NCBI GenBank assembly: GCA_964544055.1
Contig: CAZJAA010000028.1
Span: 1 to 43,026 of the forward strand
Reading direction: 5' to 3'
Source: SIG299 sp964544055
GTDB taxonomy: Bacteria; Bacillota; Clostridia; Lachnospirales; Lachnospiraceae
DNA length: 43,026 nucleotides
The notes under the pieces are model-generated. The model made no database searches. It saw only the letters and a list, made by a program, of their open reading frames with translations, and was not told where the DNA came from. The position numbers were made by a program, and so were the translations under genes. This document shows, one piece after another, positions 31,950 through 40,461 of this stretch. Numbering within the stretch: position 1 is the first letter of the stretch; every line of letters begins with the position of its first letter.

Positions 31950-33137
31950 CTATAAATAGCTCTTTAAGACTTCTACTTTGTCAAGCGCTTCCCAAGGAAG
32001 GTCAAGGTCGTGTCTGCCAAAGTGACCGTAGGAAGCAGTCTGCTTGTAAATCGGTCTTCTTAAATCAAGCATTTTGATAATGCCTGCCGGACGCAGGTCA
32101 AAGTTTTCGCGGATAATGGCTTCTAATTCTTCTTCGGATTTTACTCCGGTGCCAAAGGTATCTACCATAATGGAGGTAGGCTGCGCAACACCGATGGCAT
32201 AAGAAAGCTGGATTTCGCAACGCTTTGCAAGTCCGGCTGCCACCAGGTTCTTGGCAACATAACGTGCAGCGTAGCTGGCAGAACGATCCACCTTGGTGCA
32301 GTCTTTACCGGAAAAAGCACCGCCGCCGTGTCTTGCGTAGCCGCCGTAGGTGTCTACGATAATCTTACGACCGGTCAGACCGCTGTCACCGTTTGGACCG
32401 CCGATAACAAAGCGTCCGGTCGGATTGATGAAGAATTTGGTAGTACTGGAAATAAGCTCTGTCGGAAGAACCGGGTCAAAAACGTATTTCTGGATGTCGG
32501 CATGAATCTGTTCCTGCGGAATTTCCGGTGCGTGCTGAGTGGATAATACAACAGCATTGAGATGAACTGGTTTGCCTTCTTCGTCGTATTCCAACGTTAC
32601 CTGAGACTTGCCGTCCGGACGAAGGTACGGCAGGGTGCCGTCTTTTCTTACTTTGGTTAACTGACGAGTCAGCTTGTGTGCAAGGGCAATTGGATAAGGC
32701 ATATATTCTTCGGTTTCATCCGTAGCATAGCCGAACATCATGCCCTGGTCGCCGGCACCGATTGCTTCGATATCGGCATCGGACATTTTGCTTTCTTTTG
32801 CTTCTAAAGCCTTGTCAACGCCCATGGCAATATCGGTGGACTGCTTGTCCAGTGCAATCATAACACCGCAGGTGTTGCCGTCAAAGCCGTATTCCGCATT
32901 ATTATAACCGATTTCGCAGATGGTTTCACGCACAATTTTCTGAAAATCAACATTTGCTTTTGTAGTGATTTCGCCCATAACCAGTACCAGACCAGTAGTG
33001 CAGGCTGTTTCGCAGGCAACACGGCTCATTGGATCCTGGGCAAGAAGTGCATCCAGAATGGAGTCGGAGATGGCGTCACAGATTTTATCCGGATGCCCTT
33101 CAGTAACGGATTCAGAAGTAAATAATCTTTTGCTCAT
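31950..33137 (-). CDS. metK: S-adenosylmethionine synthetase
   Basis: MetK makes S-adenosylmethionine from methionine and ATP. The 395-residue product has the expected motifs: FTSESVTEGHPDKICDAISD at the N-terminus, GAGDQGMMFGYA, and the GGGAFSGKDCTKVDRSA loop. RPAGIIKMLDL lies near the C-terminus. All regions are intact and the length is typical. The start has AAAGGA within 10 bases. The gene is preceded by a SAM-I riboswitch with terminator and then a 300-base structured leader, consistent with control by its own product. Confidence 0.97.
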   Translation of the reverse strand: MSKRLFTSESVTEGHPDKICDAISDSILDALLAQDPMSRVACETACTTGLVLVMGEITTKANVDFQKIVRETICEIGYNNAEYGFDGNTCGVMIALDKQSTDIAMGVDKALEAKESKMSDADIEAIGAGDQGMMFGYATDETEEYMPYPIALAHKLTRQLTKVRKDGTLPYLRPDGKSQVTLEYDEEGKPVHLNAVVLSTQHAPEIPQEQIHADIQKYVFDPVLPTELISSTTKFFINPTGRFVIGGPNGDSGLTGRKIIVDTYGGYARHGGGAFSGKDCTKVDRSASYAARYVAKNLVAAGLAKRCEIQLSYAIGVAQPTSIMVDTFGTGVKSEEELEAIIRENFDLRPAGIIKMLDLRRPIYKQTASYGHFGRHDLDLPWEALDKVEVLKSYL

Positions 33138-33195
33138 AAAAAAATCCTTTCTTTGTATGGCGCAGTCAATGCGCAGGGTAATAGTTACAGAAGCC

Positions 33196-33438
33196 GTAAC
33201 GATTCAGCTCACACCCCCCTTCATTCGCAAAATCTGCCAGCAAGCTGTCAGTCGCTGCTAAAGCAGCTCACCATTTTTCATCGTTTCTGAGCGACTTTGT
33301 TGAGAAGAGGCGACAAGAAATTCGCACAAGCGATTTCTTGTCTGCCATCAGAGGCTATTCGCCTTATATAAGCAAATCCTCCATTTTGCAAGCAAGCTTG
33401 CAGATAGTGTCTTTGCTTATATAGGGCTGAATCGTTAC
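33196..33438. repeat. 243-bp MITE-like structured insert, copy B of the repeat family
   Basis: The ends GTAACGATTCAGC (33196-33208) and GCTGAATCGTTAC (33426-33438) are perfect 13-bp inverted repeats. Nested inside are TATATAAGCAAA (33365-33376) against TTTGCTTATATA (33412-33423) around the palindrome GCAAGCTTGC, and GACAAGAAA (33312-33320) against TTTCTTGTC (33334-33342). The core AATTCGCACA-GCGA matches copy A at 31817. No gene and no clear target-site duplication are seen. It sits between the riboswitch terminator and metK, so it is transcribed as leader. Confidence 0.65.
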
Positions 33439-33440
33439 TA

Positions 33441-33470
33441 AAAAACAAAAAAGCCCGCAATAAGCGGACC
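33441..33470 (-). terminator. Riboswitch-controlled terminator before metK
   Basis: On the minus strand GTCCGC (plus 33464-33469) pairs with GCGGGC (plus 33453-33458) with a G-U pair, followed by TTTTTTGTTTTTT. It lies about 23 bases downstream of the SAM aptamer and is the expected expression platform. Confidence 0.8.
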
Positions 33471-33492
33471 TGGAATGTCTGAAAACCAAATC

Positions 33493-33605
33493 CTCTTATT
33501 GTTCGAACTGCCATATGGCAGCATACTCGCTCAACTTGGCACCTTTCCTTGCGGGGGTTGCCGTGACTTCACAGAGTCTTTACTCTCCGTCACTCGGAAT
33601 AAGAG
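33493..33605 (-). promoter_or_regulatory. SAM-I (S-box) riboswitch
   Basis: On the minus strand the P1 arms CTCTTATT (plus 33598-33605) and AATAAGAG (plus 33493-33500) close a 113-base domain. Inside are CCGAGTGACGGAG, GTGAAGTCACGGCAACC (the conserved kink-turn and P3 segment) and AAGGTGCCAAGTTG, which together match the SAM-I consensus. The P4 hairpin TGCTGCCATATGGCAG precedes the P1 closing strand. Binding of SAM should favour the downstream terminator and lower metK expression. Confidence 0.88.
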
Positions 33606-33630
33606 ATTATGCTAACTTTTCTGTAGCTTG

Positions 33631-33659
33631 AGTATGCGCTATTTTTGGTGTTTTGTCAA
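33631..33659 (-). promoter_or_regulatory. Promoter of the metK leader
   Basis: On the minus strand TTGACA (plus 33654-33659), a 17-base spacer and CATACT (plus 33631-33636). Transcription would start about 20 bases before the riboswitch. Confidence 0.82.
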
Positions 33660-33721
33660 GCAAAAACTATTGGAAAACGGACGTTTTATGAAAAGTTTAG
33701 GAAATAGTTATAATTTTTAGG

Positions 33722-33750
33722 GTAAACAGAAAGAAAAAAGTGTGCTATAC
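33722..33750 (+). promoter_or_regulatory. Candidate promoter of the two-component genes
   Basis: TATACT just before ACAATTGG is a good -10 box. The matching -35 (TAAACA) is weak, with a 17-base spacer. It lies about 80 bases before the kinase start and is divergent from the metK promoter. Confidence 0.5.
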
Positions 33751-33830
33751 TTACAATTGGAGTTCGTGTAAAATCGCCCGGAGGAACCGGCTTTTTCACG
33801 ACAAATCGCTCAGAAATGGGGATTCGATAC

Positions 33831-35336
33831 ATGAAATTAAAACACAGACTTTTGGCAGCTTTTTTAATTATTATATTATTGCCCTGCAGCATGATTGGAA
33901 CAATTGGCTCTGTCATTCTGACAAGGCAGTTAAATTCTTTGAAAGAAAGCTACCGTGTGGAAACGGATGGATGGGAAATTGTAACGGAGCCGGTGCAGAT
34001 TTTAAACCGGATGACGCGCTCTGCTTTCAACGAATTAAGCACGATGGCGGAGCGGTATCCAGACCGCCTTTTAAACAGGGAGCGTCTGGACGAAATCAAT
34101 CAGGAACTGCTGGAAAGGTATTCGTATCTGCTTGTAAAAAAGGACGGAGCACCTTTGTATGTGGGTGATGAATCACATTACAAAAGTGTTTTCCGGCAGC
34201 TTCCGGATGTCGGAAACTTTGATGTGGAATATGACGGTGGTGTTTATGTTGGCGGTGCTGTGCCATTCCTGATAAAGCAACAGAATTTTACGTTCAGTGA
34301 CGGCACGGAAGGAATTTTTTATATCATCACAGATGTGAGTGCCATGGTGCATACACTGAAAAGTGCGGTAAGTGTGGCAATTTTCGGCAGCATCATGACA
34401 ATTGTATTTACGGCATTTGTTCTGGTAGCCTGGTTGTATCAGGGCATCCTACTTCCGTTAAATGCCATGAAAAAGGCAACCAAGCAGCTGCAGGAAGGAA
34501 ATCTGGACTATTCTCTGAAGGGCAATATCACGGATGATGAAATTGGACAGCTTTGTGCGGATTTTGAGGAAATGCGGCAGCATCTGAAAAATGAAATTGA
34601 AATGCGCATCCAGTATGAGCAGGATTTAAAGGAGTTCATCAGCAATGTTTCCCATGATTTAAAAACCCCACTGACTGCAATCAAGGGATATGCGGAGGGG
34701 TTGATGGACGGTGTGGCAGATACGCCGGAACGACGCGATAAGTATTTGAAAACCATATATGCAAAAGCCAGTGATATGTCCACTCTGGTTGATGAATTGT
34801 CATTTTATACAAAGATTGACACGAATACCATTCCATACAATTTTGAAAAAGTGCTTGTCAATGAATATTTCAGGGATTGTGTGGAGGATAACCGGGATGA
34901 GCTGGAGCTTGTCAATGTGACACTTGATTTTGAAAGCAGCGTAAAAGAGGAAACACAGGTTCTTGGAGACCGGGAACAGCTGCACCGTGTCATGAACAAC
35001 ATTATTGGAAATGCGGTCAAGTACCGTGGTGACAAAGAGCAGGAAAACATAAGGATAACGCTCCGTGAAGAAGGAAAAATGGTTTGCGTGGAAGTGGAGG
35101 ACAATGGGCAGGGAATTTCCAAAGAGGCACTGCCATATGTGTTTGAGCGTTTTTACCGGGCAGATGCTTCCAGAAATTCAAAAAAGGGCGGCAGCGGTCT
35201 CGGACTGGCAATTGCCAAAAAAATCATTGAGGAGCACGGTGGTACCATCCGGGCTGAAAGTGCAGATGGTGAAGGCACTACCATAGGCTTCACGTTGAAA
35301 AAAATAGATCCTGCAGAAAAGAAAGGAGCAGAATAA
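33831..35336 (+). CDS. Sensor histidine kinase with extracellular domain and HAMP
   Basis: A 501-residue membrane kinase. A first membrane helix (about residues 7-28, LLAAFLIIILLPCSMIGTIG) is followed by an extracellular domain (about 30-175) and a second helix (VAIFGSIMTIVFTAFVLVAW). The HAMP linker has MKKATKQLQEGNLDYS. The HisKA motif EFISNVSHDLKTPLTAIKGY carries the phospho-accepting H275. The ATPase domain has N-box NNIIGNAVKY, G1 DNGQGIS, F-box FERFYR and G2 GGSGLGLAIAKKI. All catalytic motifs are intact. The signal is unknown. I chose 33831 (GGGGA at good distance) over an ATG 15 bases upstream. The response regulator starts directly after the stop codon. Confidence 0.93.
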   Translation: MKLKHRLLAAFLIIILLPCSMIGTIGSVILTRQLNSLKESYRVETDGWEIVTEPVQILNRMTRSAFNELSTMAERYPDRLLNRERLDEINQELLERYSYLLVKKDGAPLYVGDESHYKSVFRQLPDVGNFDVEYDGGVYVGGAVPFLIKQQNFTFSDGTEGIFYIITDVSAMVHTLKSAVSVAIFGSIMTIVFTAFVLVAWLYQGILLPLNAMKKATKQLQEGNLDYSLKGNITDDEIGQLCADFEEMRQHLKNEIEMRIQYEQDLKEFISNVSHDLKTPLTAIKGYAEGLMDGVADTPERRDKYLKTIYAKASDMSTLVDELSFYTKIDTNTIPYNFEKVLVNEYFRDCVEDNRDELELVNVTLDFESSVKEETQVLGDREQLHRVMNNIIGNAVKYRGDKEQENIRITLREEGKMVCVEVEDNGQGISKEALPYVFERFYRADASRNSKKGGSGLGLAIAKKIIEEHGGTIRAESADGEGTTIGFTLKKIDPAEKKGAE

Positions 35337-36026
35337 ATGGAAAATATTTTAATTGTAGAGGACGATATTGCGATTGCGGAGCTGGAAAAGGACTATCTGG
35401 AACTGTCCGGGTTTCAGGTGACAATGATAACAGAGGGGCAAAAAGGCCTGAAGGAAGCTCTTTCCGGCGACTATCAGCTGATTATTCTGGATTTGATGCT
35501 GCCGGGACTCGACGGTTTTGAAATCTGCCGTCAGGTAAGGGAAGAAAAGGATATTCCGATTTTGCTGGTGTCTGCGAAAAAGGAGGATATTGACAAAATC
35601 AGGGGACTTGGTCTTGGAGCAGACGACTACATGACAAAGCCATTCAGTCCTAGTGAACTGGTGGCAAGGGTAAAAGCACATCTGGCACGGTACGAAAGAC
35701 TTGTAAAAAATCACGAAAAAGCGAATGAAATCGTGGAAATTCGGGGAATGAAGATTGACAAAACCGCTCGCAGGGTTTATGTTAATGGAGAAGAGAAAAT
35801 ACTTACAACGAAAGAGTTTGACTTGTTAAGCTTTCTGGCGTTCCATCCAGATCGTGTATTTACCAAGGACGAACTGTTCCGGGAAATCTGGGATATGGAA
35901 TCCTTTGGTGACATAGCTACCGTAACGGTACACATCAAAAAAATCCGCGAAAAAATCGAAGAGGACACTGCAAAGCCGCAGTATATAGAAACAATATGGG
36001 GAAAAGGCTACCGCTTTAAGGTCTGA
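35337..36026 (+). CDS. OmpR/PhoB-type response regulator
   Basis: A 229-residue regulator with a receiver domain (VEDD acidic pair near the N-terminus, phosphorylated D52 in IILDLMLPGLDGFE, Ser/Thr in VSAKKED, K in DDYMTKPFSP). A C-terminal winged-helix DNA-binding domain follows (TTKEFDLLSFLAFHP, then FTKDELFREIWD, and TIWGKGYRF at the end). It should bind promoter DNA when phosphorylated by the kinase encoded immediately upstream. The ATG follows the kinase stop with no gap, so the two are translationally coupled. The kinase-before-regulator order is less common than the reverse. The GGDEF-EAL gene follows after 28 bases and is probably in the same transcript. Confidence 0.94.
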   Translation: MENILIVEDDIAIAELEKDYLELSGFQVTMITEGQKGLKEALSGDYQLIILDLMLPGLDGFEICRQVREEKDIPILLVSAKKEDIDKIRGLGLGADDYMTKPFSPSELVARVKAHLARYERLVKNHEKANEIVEIRGMKIDKTARRVYVNGEEKILTTKEFDLLSFLAFHPDRVFTKDELFREIWDMESFGDIATVTVHIKKIREKIEEDTAKPQYIETIWGKGYRFKV

Positions 36027-36054
36027 TACGCAAAGATATATGGGGGAGTAGTAT

Positions 36055-38889
36055 ATGCTGAGTATTCAAAAAACAGAAAGTCAGATGGAGAAAGAGCGCA
36101 GGGAAAATCCGCCGGAGCATGTGGAGGTGCTTCAGGAGGAACTGGAACTGGAAAAAGAGAAAAAAGAATTGATTTCATCACTGTATGATGACTGGATTTA
36201 TGAATACGATATCAAGCAGCGCATTTTTCATACCATCAGCGGCAATGGGGAGCTGTACAGTTTTAAGCAGGTCAGAAAAGACAACCGGCTGGTTATGGTT
36301 TTGCAGGGGCTGCATCCGGAGGATGAGCGCATAGTGCTGGAAAAAAGCTGTGAGGTACAAGACCTTGCACCAGTTTATCTGGAAGTCCGGATGAAGCGGA
36401 ACGGCAAATATTGTTGGATTTCCCTGATGACCAAGGTGTTGTATGGCAGAAACGGAATGCCGGTTTCGGTTCTTGGAAAAATTTCAGACATCGACCAGAA
36501 AAAGAGGGAAGAGCTGCGCCTTCAGGAGCAGGCAATGCGGGATTCCATGACAGGGCTGTTAAACCGGGCAGCGTTTCAGGAGCGTGCCGGAAAGTTGCTC
36601 ATGCAGGTAAAAGAAAATGAGAAAAAAACTCCGGCAATGTTGATTGCCGACATAGATAATTTCAAAAAAATTAATGACAACTATGGGCATCTGTATGGCG
36701 ATACCGTTATTGTTACAATGGCGGAGGCTCTGAAACGTGTCTGTGGAGAAGATGCGGTCATCAGTCGGTTTGGCGGCGATGAATTTACGGCATTTCTGCC
36801 GAATATCAGTAAACAGGAGCTGGAAGAAAAAATTATCCTGATTCGAAAAATATATGAGGAAGATGTGGCGCAGGCCGATGAAGGCCACTGGGTGACCTGC
36901 AGCATTGGCGCATCACGCTATGGCACGGACGGAGTGACGCTGGACGAGCTGTTAAAAAACGCAGATTGTGCCCTTTACTATGTAAAGGAAAACGGTAGAA
37001 ACGGTTATGCCATCTGCACGGAGCCGATAAAGAAAAAGTTTACCGCAGGCTCTGAAAAGGTTCTGTCCGACGAACCAAAAGATGAAGAACGCCGGATTTC
37101 AGCGGAAGTAACGGAGTATGCACTGGAACTTTTAGAGGGCAGCAAGGACTTAAAAAGTGCCATGAATCTTCTTTTGATGAAAGTCGGAAAAAGGTTTCGG
37201 CTGGCGGCGGTGTCGGTCAGGGAATACAACGACAAGAATATGCCGGAGCTTTCCTATGTCTGGGGAAATTCTACAAGAAAAACCCATAAGGATGTCATGG
37301 TGCAGATTGATGAAGCAGAACGCAGACGTGTCTGTGAGGAATTTCGTAAAGAACAGACAATAGAAATTCCTGACGTGGACATGCTTCCACATCAGGGAAC
37401 ACTTTATCGCTTGTACAGTGTGAAAGGCATTAAAGCGGTGTATCAGTGCCCGTTTGTGAAAGAAAACACGGTATTTGGCTATATTTCGTATGTGGACAAC
37501 CAGCCAAGACAGTGGACAGAAACAGAAAAACAGTCACTGTCGCTGGTGTCGAGGATTATCAGCAATTATCTGGCAAGAGAGTACGCTTACGAAAAAATAG
37601 CAAAAAAAGTAGAACTGATGAAGAGTCTGGATGAAGTAACCGGCTTGTTAAAGTATGACAAATTCAAAGAAGTGGCACAGTCCATTTTAAACCAGAGTGG
37701 TGAAAGCAACCGTTATGCCATTGTGTCAACGGATTTTGCTCATTTTAAATTTTTTAACGAGGTTTATGGATTCCGCAGTGGCGACGAAGTATTAAAGGAT
37801 TTTGCAACGTTGGTAGCCAAGCAGAATACCAGAGCTGTAGCTGCGTGCCGCGACTATGCCGATACGTTTCTGATTATGGTAACGGTAAAAGATGAAAAAA
37901 ACCTGTTAAACAATATCGAAAGCTATAATGAGATTTTTATCCAAAGACAAAACGAAAGGTTCATGGATAGTAAACTGGAGTTATGCAGTGGTGCGTACAT
38001 TATTTCCAATCCGCAGGCAGGTATTGTGCCGGCGTTGGATAATGCCAATACCGCCCGAAAAATCCTGAAAGAAAAAGGAACTACTGGGGTTCTGCTGTTT
38101 GAGCCTTCCATGCGCGCTGATCGTATGCGCGAAATTGCCATGCTGCATATGCTGGAAGAAGCCATTGACAATCAGGAGTTTTGTCTGTACCTGCAACCAA
38201 AGTTTTCTTTAAAAACGGGAAAACTGGTGGGTGCTGAGGCACTGTCACGGTGGAAAAAAGCAGATGGTTCCATTATGCCTCCGGCAGAGTTCATTCCGAT
38301 TCTGGAAAAAAGTGGGAAAGTGGTGCAGCTTGATTTTTATATGTATGAGCAGGTGCTTCGTCAGCAAAGAAAGTGGAAAAAGGCAGGCTTTTCTCTTGTG
38401 CCGATTTCAGTGAATCTGTCACGGCATCACATTAAAAATGAAAAGCTGGTAGACCACCTGTTAGAGCTGCTGCATGCTTATGATATTGAGAGCAGTCTGG
38501 TAGAAATTGAAATTACGGAAAGCGCTTTCATCGAAGATCAGGAGGCATTGATTGCTTTGATGAAAAAAATCAAGGCAAGTGGTTTTGGTGTGTCCATTGA
38601 TGATTTTGGAACCGGCTATTCTTCTCTCAGTATGCTGACGGAGCTTCCGGCAGATGTTGTCAAACTGGATAAAGAGTTTTTAAAGCACAGCGAATCAGAG
38701 ACAACCAAGGGGATGCTTCATAACGTAATCCGCCTGATAAAGGATAATCAGATGGAGGTTGTGTGTGAAGGCGTGGAGGCTGCGGAACAGGCAGACTTTC
38801 TGGCAAAAGTTGGCTGCGATATCGGACAGGGATATTATTTTTCGCGACCGGTGCCGGCGGCAGAGTTTGAGAAACTGTACTTTGGATAA
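36055..38889 (+). CDS. PAS-GGDEF-GAF-degenerate GGDEF-EAL protein, c-di-GMP turnover
   Basis: A 944-residue cytoplasmic protein with no membrane segment. In order: a short coiled coil, a PAS-like domain (about 40-160, ending VLGKISDIDQKKR), GGDEF domain 1 (about 165-320, signature GGDEF at 240-244, apparently active, no RxxD inhibitory site before it), a GAF-like domain (about 350-510), GGDEF domain 2 (about 530-680), and EAL (about 690-940). In domain 2 the signature is replaced by YADTF (601-605). The EAL domain has E728 in GAEALSRW, SVNLSR, EIEITES, IDDFGTGYSSLSML, VKLDKEF, CEGVEAAEQ and GQGYYFSRP, so it should cleave c-di-GMP. It probably responds to small ligands via PAS or GAF. Its start has GGGGGAG upstream, and it follows the two-component pair by 28 bases. 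Confidence 0.92.
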   Translation: MLSIQKTESQMEKERRENPPEHVEVLQEELELEKEKKELISSLYDDWIYEYDIKQRIFHTISGNGELYSFKQVRKDNRLVMVLQGLHPEDERIVLEKSCEVQDLAPVYLEVRMKRNGKYCWISLMTKVLYGRNGMPVSVLGKISDIDQKKREELRLQEQAMRDSMTGLLNRAAFQERAGKLLMQVKENEKKTPAMLIADIDNFKKINDNYGHLYGDTVIVTMAEALKRVCGEDAVISRFGGDEFTAFLPNISKQELEEKIILIRKIYEEDVAQADEGHWVTCSIGASRYGTDGVTLDELLKNADCALYYVKENGRNGYAICTEPIKKKFTAGSEKVLSDEPKDEERRISAEVTEYALELLEGSKDLKSAMNLLLMKVGKRFRLAAVSVREYNDKNMPELSYVWGNSTRKTHKDVMVQIDEAERRRVCEEFRKEQTIEIPDVDMLPHQGTLYRLYSVKGIKAVYQCPFVKENTVFGYISYVDNQPRQWTETEKQSLSLVSRIISNYLAREYAYEKIAKKVELMKSLDEVTGLLKYDKFKEVAQSILNQSGESNRYAIVSTDFAHFKFFNEVYGFRSGDEVLKDFATLVAKQNTRAVAACRDYADTFLIMVTVKDEKNLLNNIESYNEIFIQRQNERFMDSKLELCSGAYIISNPQAGIVPALDNANTARKILKEKGTTGVLLFEPSMRADRMREIAMLHMLEEAIDNQEFCLYLQPKFSLKTGKLVGAEALSRWKKADGSIMPPAEFIPILEKSGKVVQLDFYMYEQVLRQQRKWKKAGFSLVPISVNLSRHHIKNEKLVDHLLELLHAYDIESSLVEIEITESAFIEDQEALIALMKKIKASGFGVSIDDFGTGYSSLSMLTELPADVVKLDKEFLKHSESETTKGMLHNVIRLIKDNQMEVVCEGVEAAEQADFLAKVGCDIGQGYYFSRPVPAAEFEKLYFG

Positions 38890-38900
38890 CGGATTTATGT

Positions 38901-38929
38901 TTGACTTTTCTGCGGAATACATATATACT
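38901..38929 (+). promoter_or_regulatory. Promoter of asnS
   Basis: TTGACT (38901-38906), a 17-base spacer and TATACT (38924-38929), 39 bases before the start. The short leader leaves no room for a T-box. Confidence 0.82.
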
Positions 38930-38968
38930 CTTTAGATAGAGTAAATTTTGGAAAGGATGGGAGTTTTC

Positions 38969-40360
38969 ATGGAATTAGTTACAATTCGTGAACTATATCG
39001 CAATAAGGAAAATTATTTAGAAAAAAATATTACCGTTGGTGGCTGGGTACGCAGTGTCAGGGATTCCAAAACATTCGGCTTCATTGTGCTGAATGACGGT
39101 ACATTTTTTGAAACACTTCAGATTGTTTACCACGACGGTTTAAATAATTTTAACGAAATCAATAAGTTAAACGTAGGTTCTGCCATTATTGTTTCTGGTA
39201 AGCTGGTGGCTACACCGGAAGCAAAGCAGCCATTTGAAATTCAGGCAGAGGAAGTTACGGTAGAGGGTGCTTCTACTCCGGATTATCCGCTGCAGAAAAA
39301 GCGTCATTCCATGGAATTTTTAAGAACCATGACACATCTGCGCCCAAGAACCAACACCTTTCAGGCGGTGTTCCGTGTGCGTTCCCTGGCAGCCTATGCT
39401 ATTCATAAGTTCTTCCAGGAGAGAGATTTTGTTTATGTGCACACCCCTCTCATTACCGGAAGTGACTGTGAAGGTGCCGGAGAAATGTTCCAGGTAACAA
39501 CCATGGATTTAAGCAACGTTCCAATGACCGAGGACGGAAAAGTAGATTTCTCCCAGGATTTCTTTAATAAGCCAACCAACCTTACGGTCAGCGGTCAGTT
39601 AAATGGAGAAACCTATGCCATGGCATTCCGCAACATTTACACGTTTGGACCAACCTTCCGTGCCGAAAATTCCAACACGACCCGTCACGCGGCAGAGTTC
39701 TGGATGATTGAGCCGGAAATTGCCTTTGCTGATTTAAAGGACGACATGGTATTAGCTGAAAGCATGATCAAATACATCATCCGCTATGTACTGGAAAATG
39801 CTCCGGAGGAAATGAACTTCTTCAATTCCTTTGTGGATAAGGGACTGTTAGAGCGTTTAAACAACGTATTAAATTCTGAGTTTGGTCATGTAACCTACAC
39901 CGAGGCAATTGAAATCCTCGAAAAGCACAATGACGAGTTTGACTACAAGGTATCCTGGGGCTGTGATTTACAGACCGAGCATGAGCGTTACTTAACCGAG
40001 CAGATTTTCAAAAAGCCGGTATTTGTAACCGACTATCCAAAGGATATCAAGGCATTTTACATGAAGTTAAATGAGGATAGCAAGACCGTTGCTGCCATGG
40101 ACTGCTTGGTTCCTGGCATCGGTGAAATCATCGGCGGCAGCCAGAGAGAGGACGATTACGAAAAGCTGACAAAGAGAATGGACGAACTTGGCTTAAAGAA
40201 AGAGGACTACGACTTCTATCTTGATTTAAGAAAGTACGGCTCTGCAAGACATGCAGGCTTTGGTCTTGGCTTTGAACGTTGCGTAATGTATCTCACCGGC
40301 ATGGGCAACATCCGTGATGTGATTCCATTCCCAAGAACAGTAAATAACTGCGATTTATAA
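38969..40360 (+). CDS. asnS: Asparaginyl-tRNA synthetase
   Basis: AsnRS charges tRNA-Asn. The 463-residue product has the N-terminal OB-fold anticodon-binding domain (NITVGGWVRSVRDSKTFGFI) and a class IIb catalytic core. Motif 2 is FGPTFRAENSNTTRHAAEFW. Motif 3 is GFGLGFERCVMYLTGMGNIR, and the C-terminus reads RDVIPFPRT. The NT-rich stretch with TTRHAAEFWMIEPE favours asparagine over aspartate specificity. GGGAG lies six bases before 38969; longer in-frame starts lack a suitable site. Presence of asnS suggests direct tRNA-Asn charging; it says nothing about GatCAB, which is not in the window. Confidence 0.96.
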   Translation: MELVTIRELYRNKENYLEKNITVGGWVRSVRDSKTFGFIVLNDGTFFETLQIVYHDGLNNFNEINKLNVGSAIIVSGKLVATPEAKQPFEIQAEEVTVEGASTPDYPLQKKRHSMEFLRTMTHLRPRTNTFQAVFRVRSLAAYAIHKFFQERDFVYVHTPLITGSDCEGAGEMFQVTTMDLSNVPMTEDGKVDFSQDFFNKPTNLTVSGQLNGETYAMAFRNIYTFGPTFRAENSNTTRHAAEFWMIEPEIAFADLKDDMVLAESMIKYIIRYVLENAPEEMNFFNSFVDKGLLERLNNVLNSEFGHVTYTEAIEILEKHNDEFDYKVSWGCDLQTEHERYLTEQIFKKPVFVTDYPKDIKAFYMKLNEDSKTVAAMDCLVPGIGEIIGGSQREDDYEKLTKRMDELGLKKEDYDFYLDLRKYGSARHAGFGLGFERCVMYLTGMGNIRDVIPFPRTVNNCDL

Positions 40361-40400
40361 TTTTACAGTAATTTCATTGAAGAAGAAAATTTTATCTTAT

Positions 40401-40450
40401 AAAAAGACCGAATCCTGGCTTGATTTTAAAAACGGGATTCGGTCTTTTTT
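40401..40450. terminator. Bidirectional terminator between asnS and the AlaX-like gene
   Basis: A 15-bp stem, AAAAAGACCGAATCC (40401-40415) with 40435-40449, leaves a T-run on either strand. Confidence 0.88.
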
Positions 40451-40461
40451 GCCAGCAGGAT

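Noticed and set aside
38890..38968. T-box riboswitch before asnS
   Set aside because: The promoter lies only about 40 bases before the start codon and no specifier loop or TGGNACC-like box is present.
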